Counted from the first letter of the stretch, positions 23,566-38,500 are shown. The stretch is 64,000 nt of DNA from Cryptomeria japonica (GCF_030272615.1 NC_081407.1:102905897-102969896), one strand, 5' to 3'. The notes: a model not told the origin generated them from the sequence alone. Translations and numbers: made by a program.

Positions 23566-23813
23566 GGGTTTTCCTAGTCCAAAAGTGAAAAGTGCATTGA
23601 AAAATTTACATGACATTAGAATTGGTTTGAAATCACCGTGTCCAACTTGAAATTGCTTAGATTCTCCTTACATTATATGCTCAAAAATCTAACTGCTCGG
23701 ATCACAACTATACTTGATTCCATAGCAATGTGCCATAGTTGATTTTGGTACAACTTGTGCATGGAAATGTTGTATTTTTCAAATAATTTGGTAACATTGT
23801 AGCTAATGTATCT
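23566..23813. other. Unassigned AT-rich DNA
   Basis: No gene or named repeat seen. Confidence 0.5.
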
Positions 23814-23907
23814 TTATTGTCTTTTTTTTGAGCATTTTGATGGTACTGATATGATGCAAATAATGTATCTTTATTGTCTTTTTTTTATAATATTTTGATG
23901 GTACTGA
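23814..23907. repeat. ~47-bp tandem duplication
   Basis: TAATGTATCTTTATTGTCTT begins both copies (23814 and 23861). Each continues into a T run and TTTTGATGGTACTGATA. Confidence 0.9.
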
Positions 23908-24916
23908 TAAGTTGCAAATAATAAGTGGATCAATCAAACAACTATCTCATAATTTCTTAAAATTGAATAAAATAAAATTAAAAATTAAAAATTAAATTTT
24001 AGAAAACTCATTTTTTTACGCCGAAGGTGTATCCCTATATGGAATGAACGGGCTAGCTTTGATAATCGATGGTTGGCAACATCCTAAAACAATGCAAGAC
24101 GATTGAAGGACTAACGACCGTCGATTCTGCTGGATTTTTCTCCATACTTTTCGTAGGTTTTTTGCTTTATTCAGCTATCTTTACAGCTGTTCAATCATTT
24201 TATGATTCACAAGAACACACACCGTAAGCTGGCAGTTTTCCTGCGCGTCAGTCATGGCAAGGACAATGTAAATAAAGTCTGACTTGCCTTGACTAACGGG
24301 AAAATTTTTCCCGGCTCTTGTTATTCCTCAAGTGGTCCACATAAGCTTTTCTAAATTTTTCAAAACCCTTGTGGTCTTACACTGCACGCCCACATTAAAA
24401 TTTTAAAATTTTCAGTAAGCAAAAAACATCCCACGAGAAAGGGAGATTTTTCTATATTATTTTTTTTTTCATTGGGGAAGATTATTGTTAGGGTCATTGT
24501 TTAACTTGTTTACATTCTTTATGATATATATTATAAAATCATTCATAAAAAATCCATTTGAAGAAGAATTTTTAAATATGAAAATAAATTATGTTTTGTA
24601 GCTTTAAACATGTAAGTAATAAAAAGAGGTAAGAAGTGATAAAATTAAAGTTGTGAATGTTTTTTATTTTTAACAATTTGTGATATGGAGATCTTTTTGT
24701 CTTATTTTTTAGTAATATAAATTTAAACAATATTATTATTATAATTATTTATGAACATTATTTTTGAAATGATTAAAACTTACAAGTATGATATTTTAAA
24801 GGTGAAATTTACATACTAATAATAGTTGTAACTCTATTGTAACAAAATTTGTCTTGATTTTTAATTTTGATTTAATTATATTTTGTAAGATATTTTTTAT
24901 TTTATTATATTATTTT
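23908..24916. other. Unassigned AT-rich DNA
   Basis: No gene recognised. Confidence 0.5.
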
Positions 24917-25110
24917 TTTATCGATAAAAGGCTGAGGCCAAAGAATTTTATTAATTTAAAAAATAGATAGATTTACATTTACACCTCCATTCGATGTGGG
25001 CACCGGTAGGAAAGAATGGAGGGAAGAAAACCTCCGGTCTAGCCCAGATCCCTCAAGGATCAGAAAAAATTAAGAATGCGATACAAAATGGAGATACAAG
25101 ATCACAAAGG
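24917..25110 (-). mobile_element. L1-type LINE 3' tail, minus strand
   Basis: On the minus strand the segment reads TCCTTGAGGGATCTGGGC, then a purine/pyrimidine-rich spacer, TTAATAAAATTCTTTGGCCT and finally CAGCCTTTTATCGATAAAAA. This is the style of a plant LINE 3' UTR running into its A-rich end. A 3' ORF2 remnant could extend upstream to about 25450 but is not recognisable. The tail differs from the one at 23413, so it is a second LINE family or subfamily. Confidence 0.55.
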
Positions 25111-26950
<1,840 letters not shown>

Positions 26951-27300
26951 GATTCTCTCTCTCTCTCTCTATGATGCTTAATTATCTCCCTCTCTTTCTT
27001 TATATATTGAGCTATATCTCCCTCTCTTCCCCTCTTCTTCTCTCCCTTCCTCTCTACTTATCTCTCCCTCTCCCCCTTCTTCTTCTTCTTCTCTCTCTCT
27101 CTACATATTTATCTCTTCCAACTCTATCCATCCCTCTTTCATTCTCTCTTTCTCTTTATCCCTCCCTCTCCTTCTCTAGATCCACCTCTATCTTCCTTTC
27201 TATCTCTATCCCCTAGCTCTATCTCCTTACCCTTCTCTAACTCTCTCACGCTTACCCCCTCTATTTATCCCTCTCTTTCCTCCTCTCCCTCTCTCCCCAT
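26951..27300 (+). repeat. Polypyrimidine (CT-rich) tract
   Basis: Around 350 bp of CTCTCT, CCCTCT and CTTCTT words with very few purines on the plus strand. The open frame inside (poly Leu/Ser) is a composition artefact. Such homopurine-homopyrimidine DNA can form triplexes. Confidence 0.9.
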
Positions 27301-28787
27301 TACAAATATAATAGGACCATATTGGTAATGGAGCCTAATTATCTCCCCGATTCAAAGGTTTTGTTTCAATCATGTTTGGATCCATGTAAGTGGATGCATA
27401 GTTGATTTGAAGATATAATTCTTCATTGAGACTTTTGTTACACAAACAACATCATTTACTAAATGGCTTACCTATTGACCTCATGTACAACACAAATGCA
27501 TACAAAAATAAACCATATTCTTCTATTTTACTTTCCACACCTCCTTGACGTACCCATTGCACACCAAGATGCAATTACTAGTTATTATATATAGAAGAAT
27601 TTATACGATCCTAAAAAATGTGTGAAACTTTGACCAACCTATTATGCACAACCAAAAAAATATTCAACTTGCTTGTCCACACTCTTTTTTTTCCAATCTA
27701 TACCCTTTGTGTTTAAATAAGCAATGCTTCTGACTACCCTATTATATCTTAGCACAACTTTAACCAGACTTATGCTCAGAGATAAGCCCCAACTTCTGTA
27801 CCCTCTACGAAGGAAAGGTCCATTTTGTATGTTTAGATAGCATCTTTTGATTTTCCTTATAGGAATGGGAACTGAAAATTCTTTATGTGCCACTTGTTTG
27901 TAACTAAAGCTCAAAGATCTCCTGATGCTTCAGTTTTCATCTGCATGTTTACTGATTCCCTTGCTAGATTTGGAGCACCTTTATATGCTACATTCTGCAT
28001 AATCTGACATAATAGACAAGGTGTTTTTCATTTACACCTATTATCCTCTGAATGGCTTCTTTGCACATCCATTCTCCAAGGCATGGACTAGATCCTACAT
28101 GGCATCACTAAACCTACGTGGAAACACATGACAACCAAATAGAATGCTTATTCTTGCACACTTCTACAGGGTCCATGCCTTGATTTCCAAGGCAACTCTT
28201 CTTCAGCCTATGTGCCCACGTGGCACGTTTTCTCCAGTATCAGTCTTCTTGTTATTGCAATTAATTCCTTCACTCCATAATACACACCCATTTAACCCCT
28301 AAACCTAAATGCAAAACAGTTTGTTTTTTTGCAAAGAAAGCATGACCCCAAGAGCAATATGACATGCACAAGAAGTTTCGTTGCCACCTAATACTAACGA
28401 CATGCAGAAGAATGTCTTGTTGTGCACAGCCTATAGGGATATCTGTATCCAGTATGAAAGCAATATGAAATTACCATTATCTAAATTTCTTTTTTCAATG
28501 AAACCATATGACAAACAAATAGTCGATCAGAAGAAAGAAATTTCATTCCCAATTAGTCCAAATATTAAATAGAACTTGACTACAGCTTTTTACTCAACCT
28601 GTGGTCTAAAGCAATACCAAACTGCAGATCTCAAGTCATTAGACTGTAGGTTCTTGGCAACAACAGTGGTTTGAATGCAAGTTTGGAAACTTGTGCTTTG
28701 AGGCATTTCTAGATCATACCTTTTAGGTCTTTGGAGGGTTTTAGGAAACATTAAATAGAGTTATATTATGGCTACTGTCAAATTGTA
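27301..28787. other. Unassigned non-coding DNA
   Basis: A minus-strand frame at 27642-27914 shows no domain I can name. No gene is called. Confidence 0.5.
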
Positions 28788-29231
28788 GGGGAGAGGACCC
28801 AGTAGTTGTGCACCCCAACTTTGTGCATTGGAAATTTCAAATCACTCTCAATTTTTTACAATAGCTTGCTTGGCAAGTCCCCTACTTATAACTAAGGTTT
28901 CAGTGCCACATCATCAAGTATGGTGCCACATCAGCATGCTTTTTGCCAAGGTGTCCAAAACAGCCCCCAAAAATAGTGAGACCAATATACTGCAAAAGAG
29001 GCCTCAATACTTGTGCAGCTGATGTGGCATCACATGATTGGTTACTTTTCACAACTAATGGTACATTTCCTAACAATAACAACTTGAAAGTCACAACTAT
29101 TGGTGCATGAACACAGAAAATTGATATTTTATATTTCAAATAATAGTTTTTATTTGTATTATTGTTGGAACAAAAAGTATCAACAAACCTCACAACAATT
29201 CATACATGCTCAACTACTAATACTCTTCCCC
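28788..29231. mobile_element. 444-bp MITE with TA target duplication
   Basis: The left end GGGGAGAGGACCCAGTAGTT and the right end (complement GGGGAAGAGTATTAGTAGTT) form a terminal inverted repeat of about 25 bp. TA flanks both sides (28786-28787 and 29232-29233), as in Tc1/mariner-type or Stowaway-type MITEs. An inner inverted pair (GCCACATCAGCATGC and GCAGCTGATGTGGC) adds to the hairpin. It has no coding and would need a transposase from elsewhere. A matching end occurs at 18476. Confidence 0.7.
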
Positions 29232-29793
29232 TAGATTTTACACTCAGAATTACAGACTTTTTACCACAACTGTGGTCAGCAAGTTGCAGAACCTAAGAAA
29301 TAGTAGTTTGGAAAAATGTGGTTTGTGGCACTACCGTTTCTGACAACAATAGGATCTGCCAAATAGAAATTTAATAGTGGGTTTCCCATGGTTTGTCACT
29401 TTATCCTAATACAAGACCTCGGAATTTCTGGCATTCAAGCGTTTGCAACACTACAGAACCACAAGTTTTTCTTGACCTAAGACTTAACTTTTTTTAATTA
29501 AAAACATAATTCCTGATCTGATCAGAGTTCATACCAAACGTAAAAACTTAAAAGTAATGAAGGCTATCTTAGGATCTCATTTTTTCAAATCTATCATTAA
29601 TTTCAAAATTTTGTCAATCCATTTATATATTTTTATTTCACTTCACAAACACAAAATGAAGTCAAGTTCATAATTATTTCTTATGACTTACCTCTCTAAG
29701 GTTACATTAAAGCAGTTAAAACCTTCATCTTCTTCAAATGAGATTATAAAATTACATCTTGAATCAGTTACATATTTTCTTTTTTAATCTTTA
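29232..29793. other. Unassigned AT-rich DNA
   Basis: Flank of the copia-type element; nothing recognised. Confidence 0.5.
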
Positions 29794-29798
29794 CATAG

Positions 29799-30962
29799 TA
29801 ATGCAATAGTATCTGGTTTCACAAGTGATCTTGCATCAATCAAAAAAATGTTGATTTGTTTTATCTAAATTTTGATTTAATCTTCTTGACATTTCTTAAT
29901 ATTAAAAAACTTTTGATTTATCAGAAATAAAAAATTGAAAATTTCACCCTAAAGCAGTTTTAGTGCTCCCCAAATAGTTTCGCTGAAACAATTGTTCCTA
30001 AAAATCTATATGAGCTGGTACAAAATCCTTTTACCGAAATGTTTGTGAATGCATTTCATCTAATGTGGTAAATTTTTGTGGTCAGATTCTTCATTGATTG
30101 AGAGGATTAAAAATTCTCTTCTTTTATCAGCAATTTATGGAAAATATTATTTTTGAAAAAAAATCTAAATGCTAGAATGAAATAACTTTATTGGAATCTT
30201 TGAGACGTCATTACACGCATCTTTTTTAGTTTCCGGATGGATTGAAAGTCATTTTTCGGCATCTAATTGTGCACTTTCAAAACACTAATCTGATTGAATT
30301 ATTTTGGCAAGGTAATATAGAATTTGGGACAATTAAATAGTTGATTTTTACTCCTTTATGCTTCATCTTTCCATTACATAAATAATTTTGGGGGCATTCA
30401 AATTTAAAAATAGACAAAAATAAATTGTTTGAAAGCCCAAAATGGTGTTTAAGTATCATGTTTCCAACCCAAGCTGGAAGTTATTTAATTGGACGTTTTA
30501 AAATTAGATGTTTGCTGGTGGAAACAAAATCTTCCATGCCATACTATCCCTAGAGCAGTTACAGATCATAAATAATGTATTAAACAACATTTTGAAGCTG
30601 AATGAAAAAAAAACGGGCAACAAGTTTTAATTTATTTTTTAAATGCAAAGTTTAGTGTAAGAAGGCAGTGTGGAAAGAAGTTGAAAAAGTGGTAGATAAT
30701 GTAGATAATGTGAAATAAAGTATTTTTGGGACAGCAACAAAGGGAGAAAAGATGCAGATTTGAAGGCAATGAGGGAGATTTATGAAATTGGAAAGGAAAT
30801 GGAGAGAAAGAGGAATGAATAGTGGAAGGCCATGAATGGCCATTTTTATATTTTGTTGTCTATTTGTATAATATGTTTTACAAATTTTATTGTCAATAAA
30901 ATTACTGTCTTTCGTTTGCATCTTTGGATTTTGTGTTTGAGGGTGAGTCTCCCTCTGCATCA
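29799..30962 (+). repeat. 5' LTR of the 29.8-34.3 kb element
   Basis: Begins TAATGCAATAGTATC (the canonical TG has mutated to TA) and ends CTCCCTCTGCATCA. Aligned blocks with the 3' LTR include TTTTATCTAAATTTTG and GCAAAATCCTTTTAC/ACAAAATCCTTTTAC. Confidence 0.9.
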
Positions 30963-30964
30963 AA

Positions 30965-30976
30965 TGGTATCAGAGT
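30965..30976 (+). other. Primer-binding site (initiator Met tRNA)
   Basis: TGGTATCAGAGT, two bases after the LTR end. Confidence 0.9.
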
Positions 30977-31273
30977 GAATGTTCCTGAGGGTGTGGTGCA
31001 GTCTGGCACCAAGATCTGTGGGTGGAGTGCAGTCTGGCCTATAACTGTTGAATGTGTGAGTGGAGGCTGCAAAAGGTTGCAGATTGTGTAGTTGTGTATG
31101 CAAAGATCTCGAAGAGGAAGAGTTGGTTTTTGGAAAGCCTTTGCGGATTTCAAGACTCATTAGAAGAGAAAAACAGTAAAAGCTTGGCATTAATGATATG
31201 AAGAGGATGTTGAGAGGTTTGAGAGAAACTAGAGTAGCGGTGGAGCATACGAAATAAGAGGACATGGGTTTGG

Positions 31274-31746
31274 TTGCTAATGAACCTGTGTGTGGATGAA
31301 AATGAAGAGCTTGTAGCAGAAGGTGAAGTTGCAGCAACATATATGAAAGAAGACATGGACAGTGTGGAGAGCGAGGTTGCAATGAAGACATGTCTCTGGG
31401 AAGACATGGAATTAGAAAAGAAAAAGTTGCAGCTGTGGGTGGTGCTGCAGCAGAGATAGAGGACGATAAATGTGAAGATGTAGCAAAAGTTGTGAAATGT
31501 CTTTTGGAAGCAAAAGTTGTGAAATGTCTTTTGGAGGGGATAAGGATGATGGAGAGCGTTGACCACCAGAATATAGAGAGGTTACTTGTAAAGCAAGACA
31601 TAGCAGAGGAAGAAAAGATTGTAGATGTTGCAGCAGAGGAACGTGTGGAAGAGGTAAAGCTATATCCTTTTGAATTTAAGAAAAATGATCTGCATGTTGA
31701 GATGAATGAGGTAATGAGTATAGAAGAGTTAGTGAATGCAGAATAG
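31274..31746 (+). pseudogene. Acidic ORF remnant inside the non-autonomous copia element
   Basis: Two overlapping frames read as highly charged helical protein. One ends near 31459 (ENEELVAEGEVAATYMKEDM). The other runs to TAG 31744 (EEEKIVDVAAEERVEEVKLY). They may be one ORF split by a frameshift near 31400. A 27-bp tandem duplication (GTTGTGAAATGTCTTTTGGA twice, near 31489-31540) adds a KVVKCLLE repeat. It has no zinc knuckle and does not look like gag-pol. I do not recognise it; it could be captured host sequence or an element-specific protein. Confidence 0.45.
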
Positions 31747-32959
31747 ATGGTACAAATATATTTTTTTAGTGTTGAATTCTATGTTCCACCAAGTCTTTGA
31801 GACGATGGGAGATGTTTCAGGGATGAAAATAGTTTTAAGTCATGTTTCGAGATTAGAAGGGACATATATAGAGAGGGAGAGATTTTCATATGATAAATCA
31901 TAGCTGATAACATTGATAAAGTTGCAAATGTAATCATACTGATATATACAGTATATAATCAAAAGTAAAATATAACAATAGAGTTCACATGAGAGTCGAA
32001 CAAAATAATAGTGATACTTAATCGCTTGTATAATTGATAATTCATGTCCATGTGCATATGAAAAATAGTACTATTGCATACACCAAAATTCTCAAAGGCT
32101 ACAAATTTGTACTACAAATGTCAAAAGCTATAAAACATAATGATGAAAACAAAGTTTGACAACTTGGACTCAACTCAGCAGCCCAAAAATTTGAGGGGCA
32201 GCAATAAAAAGTTGCACAAGGTGTTACAGGTGAGAAAAACTCAACAATAAAGGGGGTGTAGGGGAATTTTTCATTCCTTCGTGGGGCTAGAAGGGGGGGT
32301 TTGGGCTATGCCCCCCAATTTTATTTTTTTTGGTATAACTGGAAAGATGAAGCAAAAAGGAAATAAAGGGGACAACTAGCCATCCCTTAGACATCCTTAA
32401 TGTGTCTCAAGAACAACCGACCATCCACTTAGTGTTTCCAAAACATCCCCTCCAATTCGGGCCATCCCTTGAAACAATAGATATTTTGGGGATGTGTTGG
32501 AAGCATCCCCAAGGCATCCCCTAAACCCAAAATGTCACTGAGCTGGGGGACAAGGCCCAAAAGTGTAGGGGATGTGTCCCCATGTACCATTGACTTGTAT
32601 GTAGAGAAAGATTTGTCTGATGTTGTAGAGGATAGTGCAAATGCATGTTGGTGGAGATGGCCAGAATATGGTGGGTTGGATCCCACAAGATTAGAGAAGA
32701 GTGGGAGTTGAAATTGATGGAGGAGATCAAATTATAATGGAACCGATGCCACATTAGAAAGAGGAGTGCAAAGGAAAGTTTTTTAAGGAGGATGAAAGTT
32801 GTCCCACTTAGATGTTGGAAGAGGCAAAGGAAGAAGTCTTTTGATGAACCTAATTTAATAATGGAGCTTTCTATAGATTGTTTACTTGAAAGGATAGTCC
32901 TACTTCCCAATTCCATTTTGTGAGCCCAAGCTCAAAAAACTTTTTTAACCCAAAATGTT

Positions 32960-34250
32960 TGATGCAAGAGCATCTGTGTCCTCAAGCAATCTTGCCTCAA
33001 CCAAAAAAAATGTTGGTTTGTTTTATCTAAATTTTGGTTTATTTTGGTTTTCTTGATATCTTTCAACATTAGAGAACTTTTGCAATCCAATTTTATATAG
33101 TTACTATTAATTTAATGCAGCTGTAGTCTTTTATCAAAAAAAAAAACCATTAGAGAACTTTTGATTTTATCAAAATTGGAAAAATAGAGTTTTTGCCAAA
33201 CACGATTTTAATGCTCAAGAATTAGTTTTATGAAAATAATTGTTTCTAAAAATCTATGAGAGTTGGTGCAAAATCCTTTTACAAGGATGTTTGTGGAGGT
33301 ATTTCATCTAATGTGACTATTTTCATGGTTGGATTCTCCATTGATTTGGAGGATTTAAAGTTCTTTGTTTTTGCTAACAATTAATGAAAAAACATTATTT
33401 TAAAGATTATTTTTAAGCTGGAATGAAGTTTTACAGGAGTTTTAAAAGGTCATTCCATGCATCTTTGTTAGTTTTCAAATGAAATAGACCTTCTAAGAAA
33501 TTGTTACATTGAAAGTGATTTTTTAGCATATGATTGCACACTTTCAAAACACCAATATGACTGAATTATTTTGGTAAGGCAATATAGGGTTTGTGGAAAT
33601 TAAATAGTTCATTATTTACTCCTTTATGCTTCATCTTTGCATTGTATAAAAGATTTAGAGGAATTTGAATATAAAAATAAACAAAATTGTTTTGAGAGCC
33701 TCAAATGATGTGTAAGTGTCATGTTTTCAAACCAAGCTAGAAGTTATTAATTTGTAGGTTTTAAAATTAGATTTTTGCTAGTGGAAACAACCTCTTTCCA
33801 TGAGATATTATCCTTGGAGCAATTATAGATCATAAGTGATATATTAAAAAACTTTTGAAGCTGAAAAAAGAAGAGAAAAAGACACAAAAATGCCTTAAAG
33901 AAATAAGTTCTAATTCTTTTTTAAATGCAAATTTAAGAGTAAGAAGGCAATGTGGAAACAAGTTGAAAGAGTGGTAGAAAATGTGGAAGAAAGAAGGTGA
34001 AAATATGGCTTTGGAAAGAAGACACTCATTCATTCTTTGGGTCGTTCATAAATTGAATATAATATTTTTGGGATGACAACAAAGGGAGAATAGATGCGGA
34101 TTTGAAGGCAAAGAGAGATTTATGAAATTGGGAAGGAAATGGAGAGAAAGTGAGATAAATAGTGAGAAGCCATGAGCGACCATTTATATATATTTTTTGT
34201 AGATTTTTGTATCTTTCGATTTGTGTTTAAGGGAGTCTCCCTCTACATCA
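32960..34250 (+). repeat. 3' LTR of the 29.8-34.3 kb element
   Basis: Begins TGATGCAAGAGCATC and ends GAGTCTCCCTCTACATCA. About 130 bp longer than the 5' LTR, partly because of an insertion near 33080-33150. Confidence 0.9.
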
Positions 34251-34479
34251 CATAGAAGTGCATAAATAAATAAATTTATAAGCCTTTAGATCTCCATGTT
34301 TGAAGGGGTGAACTCCAGGTTCCACTAAAGTATAATTTAACCAATGGGATGGAGCCTCCTCCCAATTTGAAGGTGGCCTTAGCAAACCATTCTTTAGCTA
34401 GGAGGACTGGCCAAGGATCAATATTCACAAGCACATTAATGTCCACTAGCATATCAATTTTCTCAAACTAGTACATTCG

Positions 34480-34925
34480 GGGCTATTTTTCGATGGCCTA
34501 TCTTTGGATTTTCGATTGCTTTTCATCAGAATACCGACAAATGAAGCTGTCAAAAACTCATTGTCGGACTTCCCAACGATGCCAATTAACATCGGAATTC
34601 TGACGACATCGTGAACTCTTCTGACAACGGCCATGATCGCTCCTCCAGTCAAAAATGTTGTCAGATGGACGTCTGAATTCCGACGCTCCCCCATGAATAT
34701 GCAACGATGACTATCCAACAAGGAAGTGTTGTTGGACATACAACATCCTCGTCGGATGTTTCTTTAGTTGGCGTCAGAATTCAAACGGATACCAGAAACT
34801 TTGCATCGACGAGAATATTGTTGGTCCGACGGTTGGGCCATCGGTGCAAATTTTAGTTGGCATCAGAATTCTGATGGTATCAGCGTAACTCCAAAGCTGC
34901 ATCTCCGATGGGCAATGACAGACCC
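34480..34925. repeat. TCGGAATTC-type inverted motifs
   Basis: ATCGGAATTCTGACGA, TCTGAATTCCGACG, GTCAGAATTC and similar words recur in both orientations. Dense inverted motifs like this are common in subterminal regions of CACTA elements; similar words recur at 58.6-58.8 kb. No CACTA/TAGTG border pair was matched. Confidence 0.45.
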
Positions 34926-35350
34926 AATCGCCGAAGGCGAATCCATCGGATATCGGTGTAGCTTCTCACAGACTCCTCCGATAGTCAATAGCACTTCAAT
35001 GACCCAAGGAGGATCCATCGGACTTCAACGTAGCTTCCATGCAGTCCTCCCGATAGCTGATGTCAACCCAACCACCTAAGGTGACTTCATTGGGTATTGG
35101 CCTAACACAGAACAGGTCCACCCGATAGTCGATGTCAACCCAATCGCCTAAGGCGAATCCATCGAGTATCAGCATAACTCCGAACAAGTCCACCCGATAG
35201 CCAATGCTACCCCCATGACCGAAGATGACTTTGTCAGGTCATTGGGATGACTTCAAACCTACTTCTCTAAGCTTCGTTTCACTACAAGACATAGGAAGGA
35301 GGACTCATCGGGTATCGGTATAGTAGACCGAGACCGCTCCCAATAGCTGA
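34925..35350. repeat. ~72-bp tandem array of CGATAG/ATCGGGTATCGG motifs
   Basis: CCGATAG recurs at about 34978, 35047, 35121 and 35193, each followed by GATGTCAACCCAA-type text and a GGCGAATCCATCG-type segment. About four and a half diverged copies. The ATCGG-TATCGG-ATAAC core resembles the array at 53-54 kb. Confidence 0.75.
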
Positions 35351-35562
35351 TACCTACTCATATATGTTATTGTGTTATTTCATGTAAATAAGGTCATTTG
35401 AGGCCATTATGATGTATTTGGACCTAATTGGGAAAGTTTGAGGTCCATTGGGCAATAATTGTAAAAATTGTAAAAAGTTGTCATTATTGTCATGACAACT
35501 TTTAAAAATTTGGTTGGGAGGTTGTTTTTTGGTGGTTTGAGACTGTAACCCACTTGGATGGG

Positions 35563-35571
35563 CATAAATAG
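35563..35571 (+). promoter_or_regulatory. Possible TATA box downstream of the CGAT array
   Basis: CATAAATAGG lies about 210 bp after the array. The same order (CGAT array, then TATAAAAG) is seen at 53-54 kb, so both may be LTR U3 promoters. Confidence 0.3.
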
Positions 35572-38500
35572 GCCTTTGTCACACCACCCAAGTTTGTCTT
35601 GTTGAATTTTGAAAGTTTTACTAAATGAAGTTGGAGATTTTTGTTCATACAAAAATGTTTTAGTCTGATTATCATTATTTTTAATTGTGAAATTTATCAT
35701 ATTTTCATTATAAGTCGATTGGATATGGTAGAGAAGTGATTTATCTTCATTTCATCTTTTGGAGCATTCAGATCCATTGAAATTTGAAGAAGATATCACT
35801 ATTTTTCCAAAAACTATCAAAACACTCACTAGGGTTTCCAATGAGTGGCAAAAAAATGTATTTTTGGCCTTTTCACCATTAAAAACTCACACCACTGGTT
35901 GGAAAGGCTCTTGTAAATATGTATTTTCATTTCTCTTTCTTACAGGTCTCCAAAACCTCTCAGACACACGCTAGATTTGATTGATTAGTCTGATATTCTT
36001 CTTGTATCGGACCTCTGGGATAGTAGCATAGAGAAAGTGGAATATAAGATAGGTGAGAGTAAAGTGCCTTGGATGGAATGTTGGAAGAGATGTGTGGGAC
36101 CCCTGCACACCCCATAGAAGCATTTAGAAGCCATAAAAAGTGCCATAGACCAAATATTAATGGTTGTCCTAAGGGTGCCAATTGTGACAATCACAAGTTT
36201 ACTAGTGATACTACCTACTCAAACAAGTTCTGTTTGGAAACCCCACTAGGTGTGTATATGTAATGGTAATAAAACATCCTAAGAGTAGCCCTTACACTAG
36301 TATGCACAAACCTTAGTGTCACAACGGTGTTGGTGTGGCCTTGGGCCAATGGTGGTTGATTGTTACAATTAGGAAAATGATCTCAAACACAATTTATGGT
36401 GTTTATAACTCTAATGTCCCAATCTACTTGTATATATTTTCACAAAACAATGAACAACCCAAACATAGCTATTAATAAGATTTCCCCATAAAATGCATGC
36501 AAAACGTATCATCATTGATAGGATAACTGACTTGCATTTAGTAAGAGACCTCAATGAGTGGAGTTTCATGCTGAAAAAAGTACTTGCAATAAAGATACTA
36601 AAATCAATGAGACATTATGCATTCAAAAATCCACAAGGAAGATCTAATATTTATGAATGGAATTGCAAATCAATCTAAGTTACATGTTTGATATCTTACT
36701 TATATCATGGCAACATAAAATGTATATATGCACTCAACATACCTCTTTGCTTGTTTATTTGAGAATATTGCTAGGAATTAATAGGTGAATGATACATTGA
36801 TCTACACATGAATCACTTGTACTTTCCCGATACTTTCATCCCTTGGTCAAGGCCGCGTACCTCCGAACACTTGAAGATTGTTTCCACCCTCATGATTACT
36901 TGAAGTTCATGCTCAAATCACACTAAATGACAATAGTTAGTACAAAATAGTGACCATAGCCAAGGAAGCCCAAATTTACTCATAAGTTCAACATAATAAG
37001 AAATAACTAAATCATCTAGACCATTATTCATAACATAACCTCTTTTTCACATCATGGAAGGCCAAAATTACAAGGATCATGCTTCTTTGAAGCAGCTATT
37101 GTTCAGAGCCACCAAACTATCAACAAGAGTAGAATCTATTAGGCTCATACAATTTTAGGACATATAAAGAGTTGAATCAGAAGCGAGAAAAAAATGAAAA
37201 ATTGTTGAAATATAATCTTCACAATTCTATCATCACTAGTGCAAACAATCTAGTGACGAGGACAAAGTTGAATAGTGTGATGAGGATCAGAGCCATCCAA
37301 TCTAGGAGGCATAATATGAGACTCTTTCTGAACCAATGCTAAGGGCTATTATGATTTGAAGCTTCTCTTAAATCCTCACATTTTGGTGTCACATAATGAG
37401 GTAGAAGAGGCAAATTCAAAGTCTTAGAATGAGGTTGATATATATATATGGATGGTAATATATGAAAGGATATATGAAAGATATATGAAGGCCATGGTAG
37501 ACGAGAATAATTACTTCACACTAAGTGAAGTTATGGAGATAGTTTCCATGGATGTAAAGTGGGGAGTGTAAAGGAGTCTTTGGATTCATGAAGAACATTA
37601 AGGAGAAAAGGTTAGCTATATCAAGGAAAAATAAAGAAAAGGGAAGTGATAAAGAAAGGAGGAAGAAAATAGGGAAGAAAGTGAAGAAATAAAGAGGGAG
37701 ATCTAATTTATTTTGGTATGTAGCCTCTACTACTCTTTTTCTTGTTGGATAATTTTGCAATATTTTGAGAAGAGTGCAAGGCATGAAGTAATGCTCATAA
37801 GGCATGAAGGAGCTATTTAAAGCACAAACCATACATATGAATACATGCAAGGCATGAATCATACATGTAAACCATGAAGTAATACATAAATACACATAAG
37901 GTACAAGCATACATGAAAAAGGTTCTCATGGAGTGGACATGCTGAAGACACATCGATCATGAAGCATACAATAGAGAGGTATTCATGGAATAGACATCTG
38001 AAAACATCTCATTCGTGAAGTAACAAAATGCTAAAGAAAATGACAAGTAATAAAAAAACTTACAAGGATGAGGCATATTCATAACTTTTTTAGTCCCACC
38101 ATGGATATCATCACTAGAAGCAACTCATACTATTAGTGTACATACAAGACAATATGGGAGTTGATTATACCCAGCAACTTGTGGTGTTGTTGTTTGTGTT
38201 GGATCTGTTGGACCCTGCAATAGAGATTCAATATACATTATTCAATAAGTTTAACTGTACAACATAATGAAATATTGAAAAGTGTGTTATCTTGTTGAGC
38301 TTTGCTTGGTTTCGAGAATAGTTTAATATTCTCTACTTAACAGGGCCAACCACGTGAAGGTGGAAACTCTTTTGGCCCCTCACCCCCTCCCCCCCTAACA
38401 TCAATCTAAATTCCCCGTTAACATCTTATAACATTCATTCATTCATTCTTTCTACCATTAATAAAATATAAAATTCATTCATTAATATCACATAACGTTC

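Larger units (their letters stand above)
29799..34250 (+). mobile_element. Complete non-autonomous copia-type LTR element (4,452 bp)
   Basis: Two related LTRs (29799-30962 and 32960-34250) enclose 2.0 kb. Five-base target duplications CATAG stand at 29794-29798 and 34251-34255, exactly at the LTR edges. A TGGTATCAGAGT primer site lies two bases after the 5' LTR, which is the initiator-Met-tRNA site typical of Ty1/copia. The interior has no protease, integrase or reverse transcriptase, so mobilisation would depend on another element. The LTRs differ in many places, so the insertion is old. Confidence 0.9.

Noticed and set aside
27642-27914. 90-residue minus-strand open frame
   Set aside because: No domain, no neighbouring element parts in frame, and ordinary length for chance.
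30960-31601. 213-residue minus-strand open frame and an overlapping 138-residue one
   Set aside because: They lie antisense to the charged ORF of the copia-type element and have low-complexity Ser/Leu/His composition without a domain.
35280-35300. CACTACAAGACATAGG as a CACTA terminal repeat of the 39-51 kb element
   Set aside because: No complementary TAGTG end was found on the far side of TNP2 and it lies inside a tandem array.
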